Positions 1 to 6,722 of a stretch of DNA of 8,712 nucleotides are shown here, piece by piece. The notes under the pieces were generated by a model. That model was given only the letters and a program-made list of their open reading frames with translations, did no database searches and was not told the origin of the DNA. Source of the DNA: Bacillota bacterium (GTDB lineage Bacteria; Bacillota; Clostridia; Oscillospirales; Ruminococcaceae); the NCBI GenBank assembly GCA_023457175.1, contig JAEWMM010000236.1, positions 1 to 8,712 of the forward strand, in the 5' to 3' direction. Numbering within the stretch: the first letter of the stretch is position 1; the number at the start of each line of letters is the position of its first letter. The position numbers and the translations under genes were made by a program.

Positions 1-600
1 CAGTACGCCGCCGACGTTAAAGCCGTCGAGCAGGCGGTCGAGGAGGCCGAGCGGGAGTTTGGCCGCCCCGTAGGCTCAACGCTCTTAATGGCAGCGATTG
101 AGTCGACCCGCGGCGTTTTAAACGCGCTGGAGATTTGCGAGAGCTCTGAACGGCTCTTCGGCGTCGCGCTTTCGGGCGGCGATTATACCAAGGATCTTCA
201 GACCGTTATCACCGGAACAGGCGTTGAGCTCATGGGCGGAAGACAGCATCTCATCATCGCCGCAAGAGCGGCGGGCGTTCAGTGCTTTGATACCGTCTAC
301 ACCAACCTTGAGGATATGGACGGCTTTGAAAAAGAGGTCCGGCTGATCAAGATGATGGGCTTTGACGGCAAAAGCATTGTCAACCCCAGACAGATCAATG
401 TGACGCACCATATCTTTACACCGACCTTTAAAGAGATCGACTTTGCCGAAAAGGTCGTCAGAGAGATCGACGAAAAGAAGGCGCAGGGCATCGGCGTGTT
501 CACGGTCAACGGCAAGATGATTGACATCGCCTTTTATGACGGCGCAAAGCGCACCATTGAGCTTGCAAAGGCGTCCGGCGTATACGAGGGGGATTTGTAA
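1..600 (+). CDS. citE: Citrate lyase beta subunit CitE, 5' end outside the window
   Basis: CitE is the citryl-ACP lyase subunit of citrate lyase, splitting the citryl thioester into oxaloacetate and acetyl-ACP in the cytoplasm. The frame is open from base 1, so the real start lies upstream; 199 residues are visible, about the last two thirds of a protein usually near 300 residues. The fold is a TIM barrel of the HpcH/HpaI-CitE family. Visible family motifs are IESTRGVLNALEI with the acidic metal-ligand candidate E34 of the fragment, GVALSGGDYTKDL with D61 as the second acidic ligand, and FDGKSIVNPRQI near the C-terminus. The first in-window ATG at 88 is internal: homology to the family continues upstream of it. 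The stop is 2 bases before citF, as expected for translationally coupled citE-citF. The CitE-like paralogues (malyl- or citramalyl-CoA lyases) are less likely because citF is adjacent. Confidence 0.93.
   Translation, partial: QYAADVKAVEQAVEEAEREFGRPVGSTLLMAAIESTRGVLNALEICESSERLFGVALSGGDYTKDLQTVITGTGVELMGGRQHLIIAARAAGVQCFDTVYTNLEDMDGFEKEVRLIKMMGFDGKSIVNPRQINVTHHIFTPTFKEIDFAEKVVREIDEKKAQGIGVFTVNGKMIDIAFYDGAKRTIELAKASGVYEGDL
586..592 (+). promoter_or_regulatory. Ribosome binding site of citF inside the end of citE
   Basis: GAGGGGG lies in the last codons of citE, 10 bases before the citF ATG at 603. It supports that start and suggests coupling of citF translation to citE. Confidence 0.6.
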
Positions 601-602
601 TC

Positions 603-2156
603 ATGCTAAACAAAGTCGGAAGAGAAATCCCGCAGCAGATATTAGATTTAACGGGCAAAAAGCCCTATATGGGTTATCTGGAATTTGATAACTACGAATA
701 TGTCAAGAGCGCGCCCAAGGTTCGGGCGGTTGTGGATGCGTCGCGTTCCAAGCTTGTGGCGTCGATTGACGAGGCGCTCGACAAATGCGGCATTAAGGAC
801 GGCATGACGCTTTCTTTCCATCACCATTTCCGCGAGGGCGACTACGTTGTCAATCTCGTTATGGAACGCGTGTATGCGCGCGGCATTAAAAACCTGCGCA
901 TCTGCGCCACCAGCCTTGGCAAGGCGCACGACAGTCTCGTCCCGATGATCGAGGACGGCACCATTACCTCTATGCGCTCCTCCGGCGTGCGCGGGGGCAT
1001 CGGCGAGGCCATTTCGGGTGGCAAGCTCAAGGGTCTGGCGGTCATGTGTTCGCACGGCGGGCGGGTCAGGGCTATTGAAAGCGGCGAAGAGCATATCGAT
1101 ATCGCGTTCATCGGCGCGCCGACCTGCGACGAATACGGCAACTGCCGCGCCAACGGCGGCAAAAGCGACTGCGGCGTGCTCTCCTACGCAATGGTGGACG
1201 CGCAGTACGCCGACAAGGTGGTCGCTATCACCGACACGCTCGTGCCGTTCCCCAACGCGCCGGCCAGCATCTCAATGATCGACGTCGACTATGTCTGTGT
1301 CGTTGACGAGATCGGCAATCCCGCCAAGATCGCTTCGGGCGCCGCAAAGCCCACCACCGATATGCGCAAGCTGAAAATGGCCGACTACTGCACGCAGGTG
1401 GTCATCAACACACCCTACTTTAAGGACGGCTTTTCTTACCAGACCGGCGTTGGCGGCGCTTCGATTGCGTCGACCATTTCGCTGGCGGAGGAGATGAAGC
1501 GCCGCGGCATTAAAATGGGCTTTGGCGTCGGCGGCCTGACGACGCCGATGTGCCGGCTGCTCGAAGAGGGTCTGGTCGATAAGCTTATCGATACGCAGGA
1601 CTTTGACTTGGGCGCTGTCGAGAGCATCAAAAAGAATCCGAACCATATCGAGATTTCAGCCTCTGAATACGCCAACCCCTTCAACAAGGGCGCTTATGTC
1701 AACAAGCTGGATTTTGTTATTCTCGCCTCGCTTGAGATCGACACCAAATTCAACTGCAATGTGGTGGTCGGCTCGGACGGCGTTATCACCGGCGCGCAAG
1801 GCGGACACCCCGACACCTCGGCCGGCGCAAAATGCACCATCGTCATTGCGCCGCTGCTTCAGGGCAGAATACCCGCCGTCTGCACCGATGTTACCACCGT
1901 TACCACGCCCGGCGAGACGGTCGACGTCGTTGTTACCGATTACGGCATCGCGATAAACCCGCTGCGAACCGACCTGCTTGAGGCGCTTAAAGATGCCAGG
2001 CTCCCGCTTAAAACGATTGGGGAGCTGCGCGATATCGCCTATAAGATTGTCGGAACGCCCGACCCCGTCAGGTTTAAAGATCGCGTCGTCGGTATAATCG
2101 AGGCGCGTGACGGCACGATAATAGATGTGGTGCGGCAGGTCGAGCCTTTGGAATAG
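603..2156 (+). CDS. citF: Citrate lyase alpha subunit CitF (citrate:acetyl-ACP transferase)
   Basis: CitF exchanges the acetyl group on the lyase acyl-carrier protein for citrate, forming citryl-ACP, which CitE then cleaves (EC 2.8.3.10). The 517-residue length is normal for full CitF. Family-like stretches are seen along the whole protein: LSFHHHFREGDYVVN near residue 70, the Gly-rich SSGVRGGIGEAISGG near 125-140, FIGAPTCDEYGNCRANGG near 170-185, TGVGGASIAST near 285, and a C-terminal VVVTDYGIAINP typical of this CoA-transferase superfamily branch. No frameshift or missing segment is seen. The ATG is supported by GAGGGGG 10 bases upstream. It sits 2 bases after citE and 71 bases before the transporter gene tctC on the same strand. 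The citX and citG genes that often follow citF are not here. It has no signal peptide and is expected in the cytoplasm. Confidence 0.95.
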   Translation: MLNKVGREIPQQILDLTGKKPYMGYLEFDNYEYVKSAPKVRAVVDASRSKLVASIDEALDKCGIKDGMTLSFHHHFREGDYVVNLVMERVYARGIKNLRICATSLGKAHDSLVPMIEDGTITSMRSSGVRGGIGEAISGGKLKGLAVMCSHGGRVRAIESGEEHIDIAFIGAPTCDEYGNCRANGGKSDCGVLSYAMVDAQYADKVVAITDTLVPFPNAPASISMIDVDYVCVVDEIGNPAKIASGAAKPTTDMRKLKMADYCTQVVINTPYFKDGFSYQTGVGGASIASTISLAEEMKRRGIKMGFGVGGLTTPMCRLLEEGLVDKLIDTQDFDLGAVESIKKNPNHIEISASEYANPFNKGAYVNKLDFVILASLEIDTKFNCNVVVGSDGVITGAQGGHPDTSAGAKCTIVIAPLLQGRIPAVCTDVTTVTTPGETVDVVVTDYGIAINPLRTDLLEALKDARLPLKTIGELRDIAYKIVGTPDPVRFKDRVVGIIEARDGTIIDVVRQVEPLE

Positions 2157-2174
2157 CGACAGCTGCAAAAATGT

Positions 2175-2203
2175 TTTTTAGCGAAGATCATATTCGCCAA
2201 AAA
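2175..2203 (+). other. Small hairpin between citF and tctC
   Basis: Five T's and GCGAA (2175-2185) can pair with TTCGC and five A's (2193-2203) with one A/C mismatch and a 7-base loop. No T-run follows it, so it is not a standard terminator. It could act as an mRNA 3' stabiliser or processing site between the enzyme and transporter parts of the operon, but the pairing is AU-rich and may be chance. Confidence 0.3.
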
Positions 2204-2227
2204 TAGATAGGAAAAGGAGAAAAAATC

Positions 2228-3241
2228 ATGAAAAAGGTTATTACTCTGGTTATCACCCTGGCTATGCTCGTTATGGCGTTCGCCGGCTGCGGAAAGTCCG
2301 CTTCCAGCGCTCCCGCCCCCGCAAGCAGCGGCGCTCCCGCGGGCAGTTCTACTGCCGCTCCCGCTTGGAAATTTGAGCGCAAGGTCGAAATCATTTGCCC
2401 CTGGGGTACCGGCGGCGGCGCCGACACCACCGTCAGAACTTTTGCTACTGCGCTTGAGAAAGAGCTCGGCGTGCCTGTTGTCGTCAACAACAAAGCGGGC
2501 GCCGGCGGCGTATCCGGTGTTGAGTTTGCGAGCAAGCAGCCCGCCGACGGCTACACCTTCCTGCTCTGCACCCCCTCTCCTCTGCTGGCACAGGTAGCCG
2601 GTGCGACCGATTTTGACGTCTACGGCACCATCAATCCCCTCGTTCAGCTTGTTCATGACTGCAACGTTCTCGTTGCCGGCAAGAACGCCCCTTATAACAA
2701 CTATAAAGAGCTCATGGAATACGTTGAGAAGAACCCCGGCGCCGAAAAGGCCGGCGTTATGACCATCACCGGTCTTGACAACGCTTGCCTCAAGGCGGCT
2801 TTCGGCGACAAGATTGAGCCGGTTGCCTACACCGAGGGCGCGCAGCTCAACGCTGACATCATCGGCGGTCACGTAGCAATGGGCGTTGTTGGCCCGGCTG
2901 AGGTTGCCGCAATGGTTCAGTCCGGCGACATGAAGGTTATCATGTCCTTCACTGAGAAGCAGATGACCATGCCCGGCTATGAAAACGTTGAAGCTGCCGG
3001 CGAGATCGGCGTCGAGTCCTACTTTGGCCCTGCCCGTGGTATCTTCTACATGGCTGGCACACCCGAGGCCGCGCTTGAGGCTTTTGAAGCCGCTGCTGAA
3101 AAGGCTGTCGCAAGCGACCTGTTCCAGAACTGGGCCAAGAACGAGGGTCTGGATCAGCGCGTGGGCTGGAAAAACAGAACGGACTACAAGGCTTCCTGGG
3201 AAGCTGACTACCAGCAGTTCGTTGAGATGTTCGGCAAATAA
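2228..3241 (+). CDS. tctC: Tripartite tricarboxylate transporter substrate-binding lipoprotein (TctC/Bug family)
   Basis: This is the extracytoplasmic binding protein that captures a tricarboxylate or other carboxylate and delivers it to the TctA/TctB membrane complex. Residues 1-21 are a lipoprotein signal: a short KK start, a hydrophobic core and AFAGC, with Cys21 as the likely lipidated residue, which suits a Gram-positive membrane anchor. Residues 22-46 form a low-complexity Ser/Ala/Pro/Gly linker. The mature domain has the Bug/TctC signatures: PWGTGGGADTTVR (58-70, the Gly-rich binding loop), VVVNNKAGAGG (84-94) and PADGYTFLL shortly after. The length of 337 residues is normal. The start is set by AAGGAGA 7 bases upstream. 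Order and spacing with tctB and tctA match the tctCBA arrangement known from Salmonella. Citrate is the likely ligand because citrate lyase genes lie directly upstream, but family members bind many carboxylates, so specificity is inferred. Confidence 0.94.
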   Translation: MKKVITLVITLAMLVMAFAGCGKSASSAPAPASSGAPAGSSTAAPAWKFERKVEIICPWGTGGGADTTVRTFATALEKELGVPVVVNNKAGAGGVSGVEFASKQPADGYTFLLCTPSPLLAQVAGATDFDVYGTINPLVQLVHDCNVLVAGKNAPYNNYKELMEYVEKNPGAEKAGVMTITGLDNACLKAAFGDKIEPVAYTEGAQLNADIIGGHVAMGVVGPAEVAAMVQSGDMKVIMSFTEKQMTMPGYENVEAAGEIGVESYFGPARGIFYMAGTPEAALEAFEAAAEKAVASDLFQNWAKNEGLDQRVGWKNRTDYKASWEADYQQFVEMFGK

Positions 3242-3264
3242 GTAATTAGGAACTGATCGTTTGG

Positions 3265-3291
3265 CGCCGCCGCCGGAAATCGGCGGCGGCG
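3265..3291 (+). other. GC-rich intercistronic hairpin between tctC and tctB
   Basis: An 11-bp perfect stem, CGCCGCCGCCG (3265-3275) with CGGCGGCGGCG (3281-3291), encloses a 5-base loop GAAAT. It begins 24 bases after the tctC stop. No T-run follows, so complete Rho-independent termination is not expected. The likely role is partial attenuation or protection of the tctC mRNA 3' end, giving more binding protein than membrane subunits. That role is inferred from similar hairpins after binding-protein genes in other transporter operons. Confidence 0.65.
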
Positions 3292-3306
3292 TTATCAACC
3301 CGATCC

Positions 3307-3315
3307 GGAGGGAGG
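3307..3315 (+). promoter_or_regulatory. Ribosome binding site deciding the TTG start of tctB
   Basis: GGAGGGAGG lies 7 bases before the TTG at 3323. No ATG or GTG in the tctB frame has comparable support, so the TTG is taken as the start. Confidence 0.75.
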
Positions 3316-3322
3316 CAATAGC

Positions 3323-3823
3323 TTGGATCTGTTATTTTCTGTTTTTCTTACTATTTTTTCGGTGTACTGCTTTTTCCTGGTAGGCGCCGAGTCGCCCGCC
3401 CCGACGCCCACCGAGCTGGGCGCAGCATTCTGGCCCCGCATTATTCTGGTAGCGATGATCGCGCTGCTGGTTGCCAATATTGTCAATTATGTTAAAGCAA
3501 ATAAAATTAGCGCCGAAAGCATTCTGGGTGAAGTTAAGCTTGGTGAATTTGTTAAGAGCAAGCTTTTCATCGGCATGCTGATTGTATTCTTTATGGCGCT
3601 GATTATGCCCTACATCGGCTTTATCCCGTCCTGCCTTTTGTTCTTAGTCGCGTATGGCGTACTGCTCGGCGAAAAGAGACTGCCCCGGCTGATTCTGATT
3701 TCGCTTATCGTCACCGTCGTGCTCTATGCGCTGTTCCAGGGCCCCTTGAGCATTATGCTGCCCAGAGGCAACGGCTTCTTCCGCGAATTCGCGCTGATGT
3801 GCGAAGGCTTCCTGATGTTCTAA
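3323..3823 (+). CDS. tctB: Tripartite tricarboxylate transporter small membrane subunit TctB
   Basis: TctB is the small, poorly conserved integral membrane subunit that pairs with TctA. The protein is 166 residues long, normal for the family. Hydrophobic segments are seen at about residues 3-20, 38-56, 76-110 (a long stretch that may hold two helices) and 117-135, in line with the four or so helices of TctB. Typical features are the LGAAFWPRIIL segment before the second helix, the IGFIPSCLLF segment, and a C-terminal LFQGPLSIMLPRG, where the family has a conserved LP.G ending. Translation starts at a TTG with a very strong Shine-Dalgarno sequence 7 bases upstream, which may tune its level. 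It lies between tctC (81-base gap with a hairpin) and tctA (19-base gap). Confidence 0.9.
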   Translation: MDLLFSVFLTIFSVYCFFLVGAESPAPTPTELGAAFWPRIILVAMIALLVANIVNYVKANKISAESILGEVKLGEFVKSKLFIGMLIVFFMALIMPYIGFIPSCLLFLVAYGVLLGEKRLPRLILISLIVTVVLYALFQGPLSIMLPRGNGFFREFALMCEGFLMF

Positions 3824-3824
3824 G

Positions 3825-3832
3825 AAAGGAGA
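3825..3832 (+). promoter_or_regulatory. Ribosome binding site of tctA
   Basis: AAAGGAGA follows the tctB stop directly, with 10 bases to the tctA ATG at 3843. It confirms that start. Confidence 0.6.
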
Positions 3833-3842
3833 GAAAGTAAGA

Positions 3843-5351
3843 ATGTTTGAATTATTGATTAACGGCTTAAAAATTGTCTTGACACCGTCTACCTTCCTCC
3901 TTTTGTTTGCGGGAACCGTTGTCGGTGTTATCTTTGGCGCGCTGCCCGGCGTTTCGGCTTCGATGGCGGTGGCGCTGGCGCTGCCCTTTGCATATGCCAT
4001 GAACCCCATTATCGCCATTGCTTTCCTCGTTGCGGTTTACTGTGCCTCCATTACGGGCGGCGGCATTACCGCCATTCTGTTTAAGATTCCCGGTACGCCT
4101 TCTTCCGCGCCGACCACCTTTGACGGTTATCCGATGGCGCAGAGGGGCGAGGCGGGCAAGGCGCTTGGCTACTCGCTGGTTGCTTCCGCCATCGGCGGCA
4201 TGGTCGCCGCGTTTGCCATGGCGCTTGTCTCCCCGCAGCTTGCGGCTGTCGCGCTTAAGTTTGGCCCGTCCGAGCTGTTTGCGGTTTCGTTTCTGGGTTT
4301 GTCGGTTCTGTCCTGCTTAGACAGCGGCAATATCATTAAGACGCTGATTTCCGGTCTTTTGGGCCTTGCACTGGCCACCGTCGGCCTCGACCCTATGCTG
4401 GGCATCGCCCGCTTTACCTGGGGTAACTCGACGCTGCTTTCCGGCATTGAGATGATTCCGATTATGATCGGTCTCTTTGCCGTTACCGAGGTCTTAAAGC
4501 AGACCGGCAAGCCGAGTAAGATCGATGCCAAGGATGCCACCGGCCCCGGAGCCGGCAAGACCAAAACAGTTCTGCCTTCTCTCAAGGAGCTTTGGGATAC
4601 AAGAGGCAGCATGACCCGCGCGTCGATTATCGGCACCATCGTCGGCATTCTGCCGGGTGCGGGCGCGACGCTTGCGTCCTTCCTCTCTTACGCGATTGAA
4701 AAGAAGGTTTCTAAAAAGTCCGACCAGCTGGGCACCGGTCTTCCGGACGGCATTGTCGCCTCGGAGGCCGCCAACAACGCGGCAACCGGCGGCTCGATGG
4801 TACCGCTGCTGGCGCTGGGCATCCCCGGCGGTAACGCCGCTGCCATCATGATGACCGCGCTGGTGCTCAAGGGCGTTCAGGTTGGCCCGCTGCTCGTCAG
4901 AACGCAGCCCCAGTTTTTGGCCTCGGTATTCGGCTCTATGTTCGTTACAAACATCGTCATGGTTATCGTCGCAATGATGATCGCCAAGGTGTTCGCCAAG
5001 ATTCTGGCCGTGCCGTACAGCATTCTGGGCCCGGTTATTATCATGCTGGCCACCATCGGCGCTTATGCGCTCAACAATGATACCGGCAATGTCATGCTGA
5101 TGGCCGGTGCAGGTATTATCGGCTATATGTTTGTTAAGCTCGGCTACAATTCCGCCGCGCTGGTTCTGGGTCTGGTGCTCGGCCAGATGTGCGAGTCGAA
5201 CTTCCGCCGCGCCTTTACGCTGACCAACGGCAGCATGTGGGGTATCTTTACCAAGCCGATTACCTTTGTCATCATGACCGCTTGCTTGATCATGCTGGTT
5301 TATCCGCTTGTCAAGCCGCTGATCGTCAAGGACAAAAAAGCGAAGGCATAA
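3843..5351 (+). CDS. tctA: Tripartite tricarboxylate transporter large membrane subunit TctA
   Basis: TctA is the transport-catalysing membrane subunit of the secondary, ion-gradient-driven TTT system. The protein is 502 residues, the normal family length, and is hydrophobic throughout, with roughly 11-12 membrane segments. Family signatures are clear: FGALPGVSASMAVALALPF in the first half, FKIPGTPSSAPTTFDGYPMA followed by QRGEAGKALG, then the internal counterpart GILPGAGATLASFLSYAIEKK near residue 270-290, and ASEAANNAATGGSMVPLLAL followed by GIPGG near 305-330. The two PG-containing motifs mark the internal duplication known for the family. The tail KDKKAKA is basic and cytoplasmic. The ATG has AAAGGAGA 10 bases upstream. 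It is the last gene of the citEF-tctCBA run and is followed 25 bases later by a strong terminator. The substrate is probably citrate, inferred from neighbours only. Confidence 0.96.
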   Translation: MFELLINGLKIVLTPSTFLLLFAGTVVGVIFGALPGVSASMAVALALPFAYAMNPIIAIAFLVAVYCASITGGGITAILFKIPGTPSSAPTTFDGYPMAQRGEAGKALGYSLVASAIGGMVAAFAMALVSPQLAAVALKFGPSELFAVSFLGLSVLSCLDSGNIIKTLISGLLGLALATVGLDPMLGIARFTWGNSTLLSGIEMIPIMIGLFAVTEVLKQTGKPSKIDAKDATGPGAGKTKTVLPSLKELWDTRGSMTRASIIGTIVGILPGAGATLASFLSYAIEKKVSKKSDQLGTGLPDGIVASEAANNAATGGSMVPLLALGIPGGNAAAIMMTALVLKGVQVGPLLVRTQPQFLASVFGSMFVTNIVMVIVAMMIAKVFAKILAVPYSILGPVIIMLATIGAYALNNDTGNVMLMAGAGIIGYMFVKLGYNSAALVLGLVLGQMCESNFRRAFTLTNGSMWGIFTKPITFVIMTACLIMLVYPLVKPLIVKDKKAKA

Positions 5352-5376
5352 TTTCCTTCGTGTAATACGCAAAATT

Positions 5377-5416
5377 AAAAGAAGCCGACCGATTAAAGCT
5401 ATCGGCGGCTTCTTTT
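5377..5416. terminator. Bidirectional Rho-independent terminator between tctA and the convergent lysR gene
   Basis: The arm 5377-5393 pairs with 5401-5416 over 16 bp, with one bulged A at 5388 and a 7-base loop TAAAGCT. The + strand ends in TTCTTTT. The - strand ends in TTTT followed by AATTTT, so both directions have a U-rich tail. It terminates the tct operon and catches any readthrough from the lysR gene. Confidence 0.9.
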
Positions 5417-5504
5417 AGATCATCGCTCAGCGGTCATACCGATTTAACAGCGCTTCACGAGACATGTTTCTTGCTTGTAAAGCGAAAATAACGGTATAGC
5501 CGGG

Positions 5505-5545
5505 CGGGTTCCCGATAAATATAGGTTATTTTTATCGGGAACCCG
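5505..5545 (-). terminator. 15-bp hairpin directly after the lysR stop codon
   Basis: CGGGTTCCCGATAAA (5505-5519) and TTTATCGGGAACCCG (5531-5545) are perfect complements around an 11-base loop. In the - strand mRNA the stem begins at the base after the TGA stop. The sequence after it on the - strand (CCCGGCTATACC) lacks a U-run, so this may be an mRNA-end stabiliser or a weak terminator, with the downstream bidirectional terminator as the true stop. Confidence 0.6.
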
Positions 5546-6475
5546 TCAAAAGTTGTAGATATGCGGTAGAATATCGGTGCAGATATCGATAAACGCTTTG
5601 GCAGCGGGTACCAGCGGCAGCGTTTTTTCATAAATGACCGCCACGCGCCATTCGGGCTGGTAGACTTCTTCAATGTTAAAATAGTCGGGCTTGTCCACGT
5701 CGCTGAAAAGGGTGATATAAGAGGACGGAATCAGCGAGACGCCGATTTTTCGTCCCACCATTTTTGCAATGGTTTGGATATTGCGTGTCTGGAATTTAAT
5801 TTTGGGTGAAAAGTCCGCCAGCTTGCAGATGCGGTCGGTTTCCTTGCGCGCATGCTGCGTGGGATGGTTGACGATGAAATTACGCTCTCTGATGAGCCGG
5901 ATATCCAGATAGGGTAGCGTGACCCCATCTTTATAATAAGCCATCGTCGAAAGTGCGTCATCGGGTGGCAGCGCGATAAAAAACCGCTCCTGACCTATCG
6001 GAATCGCCTGTATCGAGGGAGATTGCACCGGCAGATGGACGACCCCGATATCGATGATCCCTTTGGAGATTTCGTTTTCAATTTCGGTCGAGGTACCCTC
6101 GATGATGGTCAGCTCAATGTTGGGAAAACGCTTTTCAAATTCCGACACGATGCAGGGCAGAACGCAGGCGCCCAAAAAAAAGTTGCTGCCGATGATCAGC
6201 TTACCGCGATTTTCGGTATTGACAGCCGAAAGCGATATCTCAAGCTGGTGGTACATGTCGATCAGCTTTTTAGCGCTTTCCATATATATTTCGCCGGCGA
6301 CGGTGGGCTTTATGCCGTTTCTGGTGCGCTTAAAAAGCTGCGAGCCTACCTCGCTCTCGATATTCTGAATAACACGCGTCAGCGTCGGCTGCGTCATATA
6401 CAGCCGTTCCGCAGCCTTTGAGATCGATTGGTTTTCATAAACCGAAACAAATACCTTTAATTCTCGTAATGTCAT
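5546..6475 (-). CDS. LysR-type transcriptional regulator
   Basis: This is a cytoplasmic DNA-binding regulator that responds to a small-molecule effector. The first 60 residues form the winged helix-turn-helix: TLRELKVFVSVYENQSISKA followed by AERLYMTQPTLTRVIQNIE, with the recognition helix at about 28-37, then GSQLFKRTRNGIKPTVAG. The rest is a periplasmic-binding-like effector domain beginning near GKLIIGSNFFLGACVLP, a normal layout for a protein of 309 residues. The reading frame is open to an ATG at 6559, but the ATG at 6475 is preferred: GAGGGGAG lies 5 bases upstream, and LysR proteins start a few residues before this motif. The longer start would add 28 residues spanning the predicted -10 box. 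It is divergent from the AbrB-type membrane protein gene and convergent with tctA. By the usual LysR rule the divergent gene is the best-supported target. Control of the cit-tct operon is possible but would have to act at a promoter outside the window. The effector is unknown; an organic acid is a reasonable guess. Confidence 0.92.
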   Translation of the reverse strand: MTLRELKVFVSVYENQSISKAAERLYMTQPTLTRVIQNIESEVGSQLFKRTRNGIKPTVAGEIYMESAKKLIDMYHQLEISLSAVNTENRGKLIIGSNFFLGACVLPCIVSEFEKRFPNIELTIIEGTSTEIENEISKGIIDIGVVHLPVQSPSIQAIPIGQERFFIALPPDDALSTMAYYKDGVTLPYLDIRLIRERNFIVNHPTQHARKETDRICKLADFSPKIKFQTRNIQTIAKMVGRKIGVSLIPSSYITLFSDVDKPDYFNIEEVYQPEWRVAVIYEKTLPLVPAAKAFIDICTDILPHIYNF

Positions 6476-6524
6476 AATAGCTCCCCTCAATATTACACAG
6501 ACGTGGCCGACATATGATGGAGAC

Positions 6525-6551
6525 ATTATAACTATATTCAAATTCTTGCAA
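6525..6551 (-). promoter_or_regulatory. Predicted promoter of lysR
   Basis: On the - strand a perfect TATAAT (6525-6530) lies 15 bases from TTGCAA (6546-6551), or 16 bases from the overlapping TTTGCA (6547-6552). The spacing is a little short of the 17-base optimum. Transcription would begin about 40 bases before the ATG at 6475, a sensible leader length, and downstream of the rejected ATG at 6559. Confidence 0.6.
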
Positions 6552-6670
6552 AAAGTCAAATGCCCGGGGTTATGCAGCCTTTAAAAGGGTAAATCGATTG
6601 AAGGCGCAGGTTTTTTATCCTGCAAGCGGGCTGCCGGCAGCGGGCTTGTCACCCGTCTACCTCAGGGCTG

Positions 6671-6693
6671 CGGCGGACAAATATTTGCCGCCG
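6671..6693 (+). other. Hairpin in the leader of the AbrB-type gene
   Basis: CGGCGG (6671-6676) pairs with CCGCCG (6688-6693). The stem is extended inward through CAA/TTG after one bulged A, with a 4-base loop. Five T's occur at 6704-6708, ten bases after the stem, too far for a standard terminator. It lies 29 bases before the ATG and could influence transcription or ribosome access. Confidence 0.4.
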
Positions 6694-6722
6694 GAGCATT
6701 AGATTTTTAGCAGTATATCGAT

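Larger units (their letters stand above)
6476..6722. promoter_or_regulatory. Divergent regulatory region between lysR and the AbrB-type gene
   Basis: The 247-base gap holds the lysR promoter on its left side and a GC-rich, hairpin-bearing right half that would be leader sequence for the + strand gene. Possible stems are 6606-6610 with 6619-6623 (5 bp, T-rich loop), 6623-6627 with 6644-6648, and 6671-6680 with 6685-6693. The LysR operator should lie here. No convincing T-N11-A dyad was found by eye. No confident + strand promoter was found; the self-complementary TTGCAA at 6546 with TATGCA at 6571 (19-base spacer) is the only weak candidate. Confidence 0.6.

Noticed and set aside
648..2168. 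Several - strand open frames inside citF
   Set aside because: All are shadows of citF; none has a recognisable domain or ribosome binding site supporting it.
2039..3298. Long - strand open frame of 419 codons across tctC
   Set aside because: It is antisense to a clearly recognised gene, has low-complexity Gly/Ala/His-rich content and no family resemblance. GC-biased third positions of tctC explain the open frame.
4494..5372. - strand open frame of 292 codons across tctA
   Set aside because: Its composition, rich in Arg, Gln, His, Asn and Gly, is typical of an antisense shadow of a hydrophobic membrane protein. tctA on the + strand is unambiguous.
6023..6421. + strand open frame of 132 codons inside lysR
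   Set aside because: It is antisense to the DNA-binding and effector regions of a clear LysR gene, with no family match.
6476..6559. 28-residue N-terminal extension of the LysR protein from an ATG at 6559
   Set aside because: The extension overlaps the predicted -10 box and precedes the normal LysR N-terminus. The ATG at 6475 has a strong GAGGGGAG 5 bases upstream.
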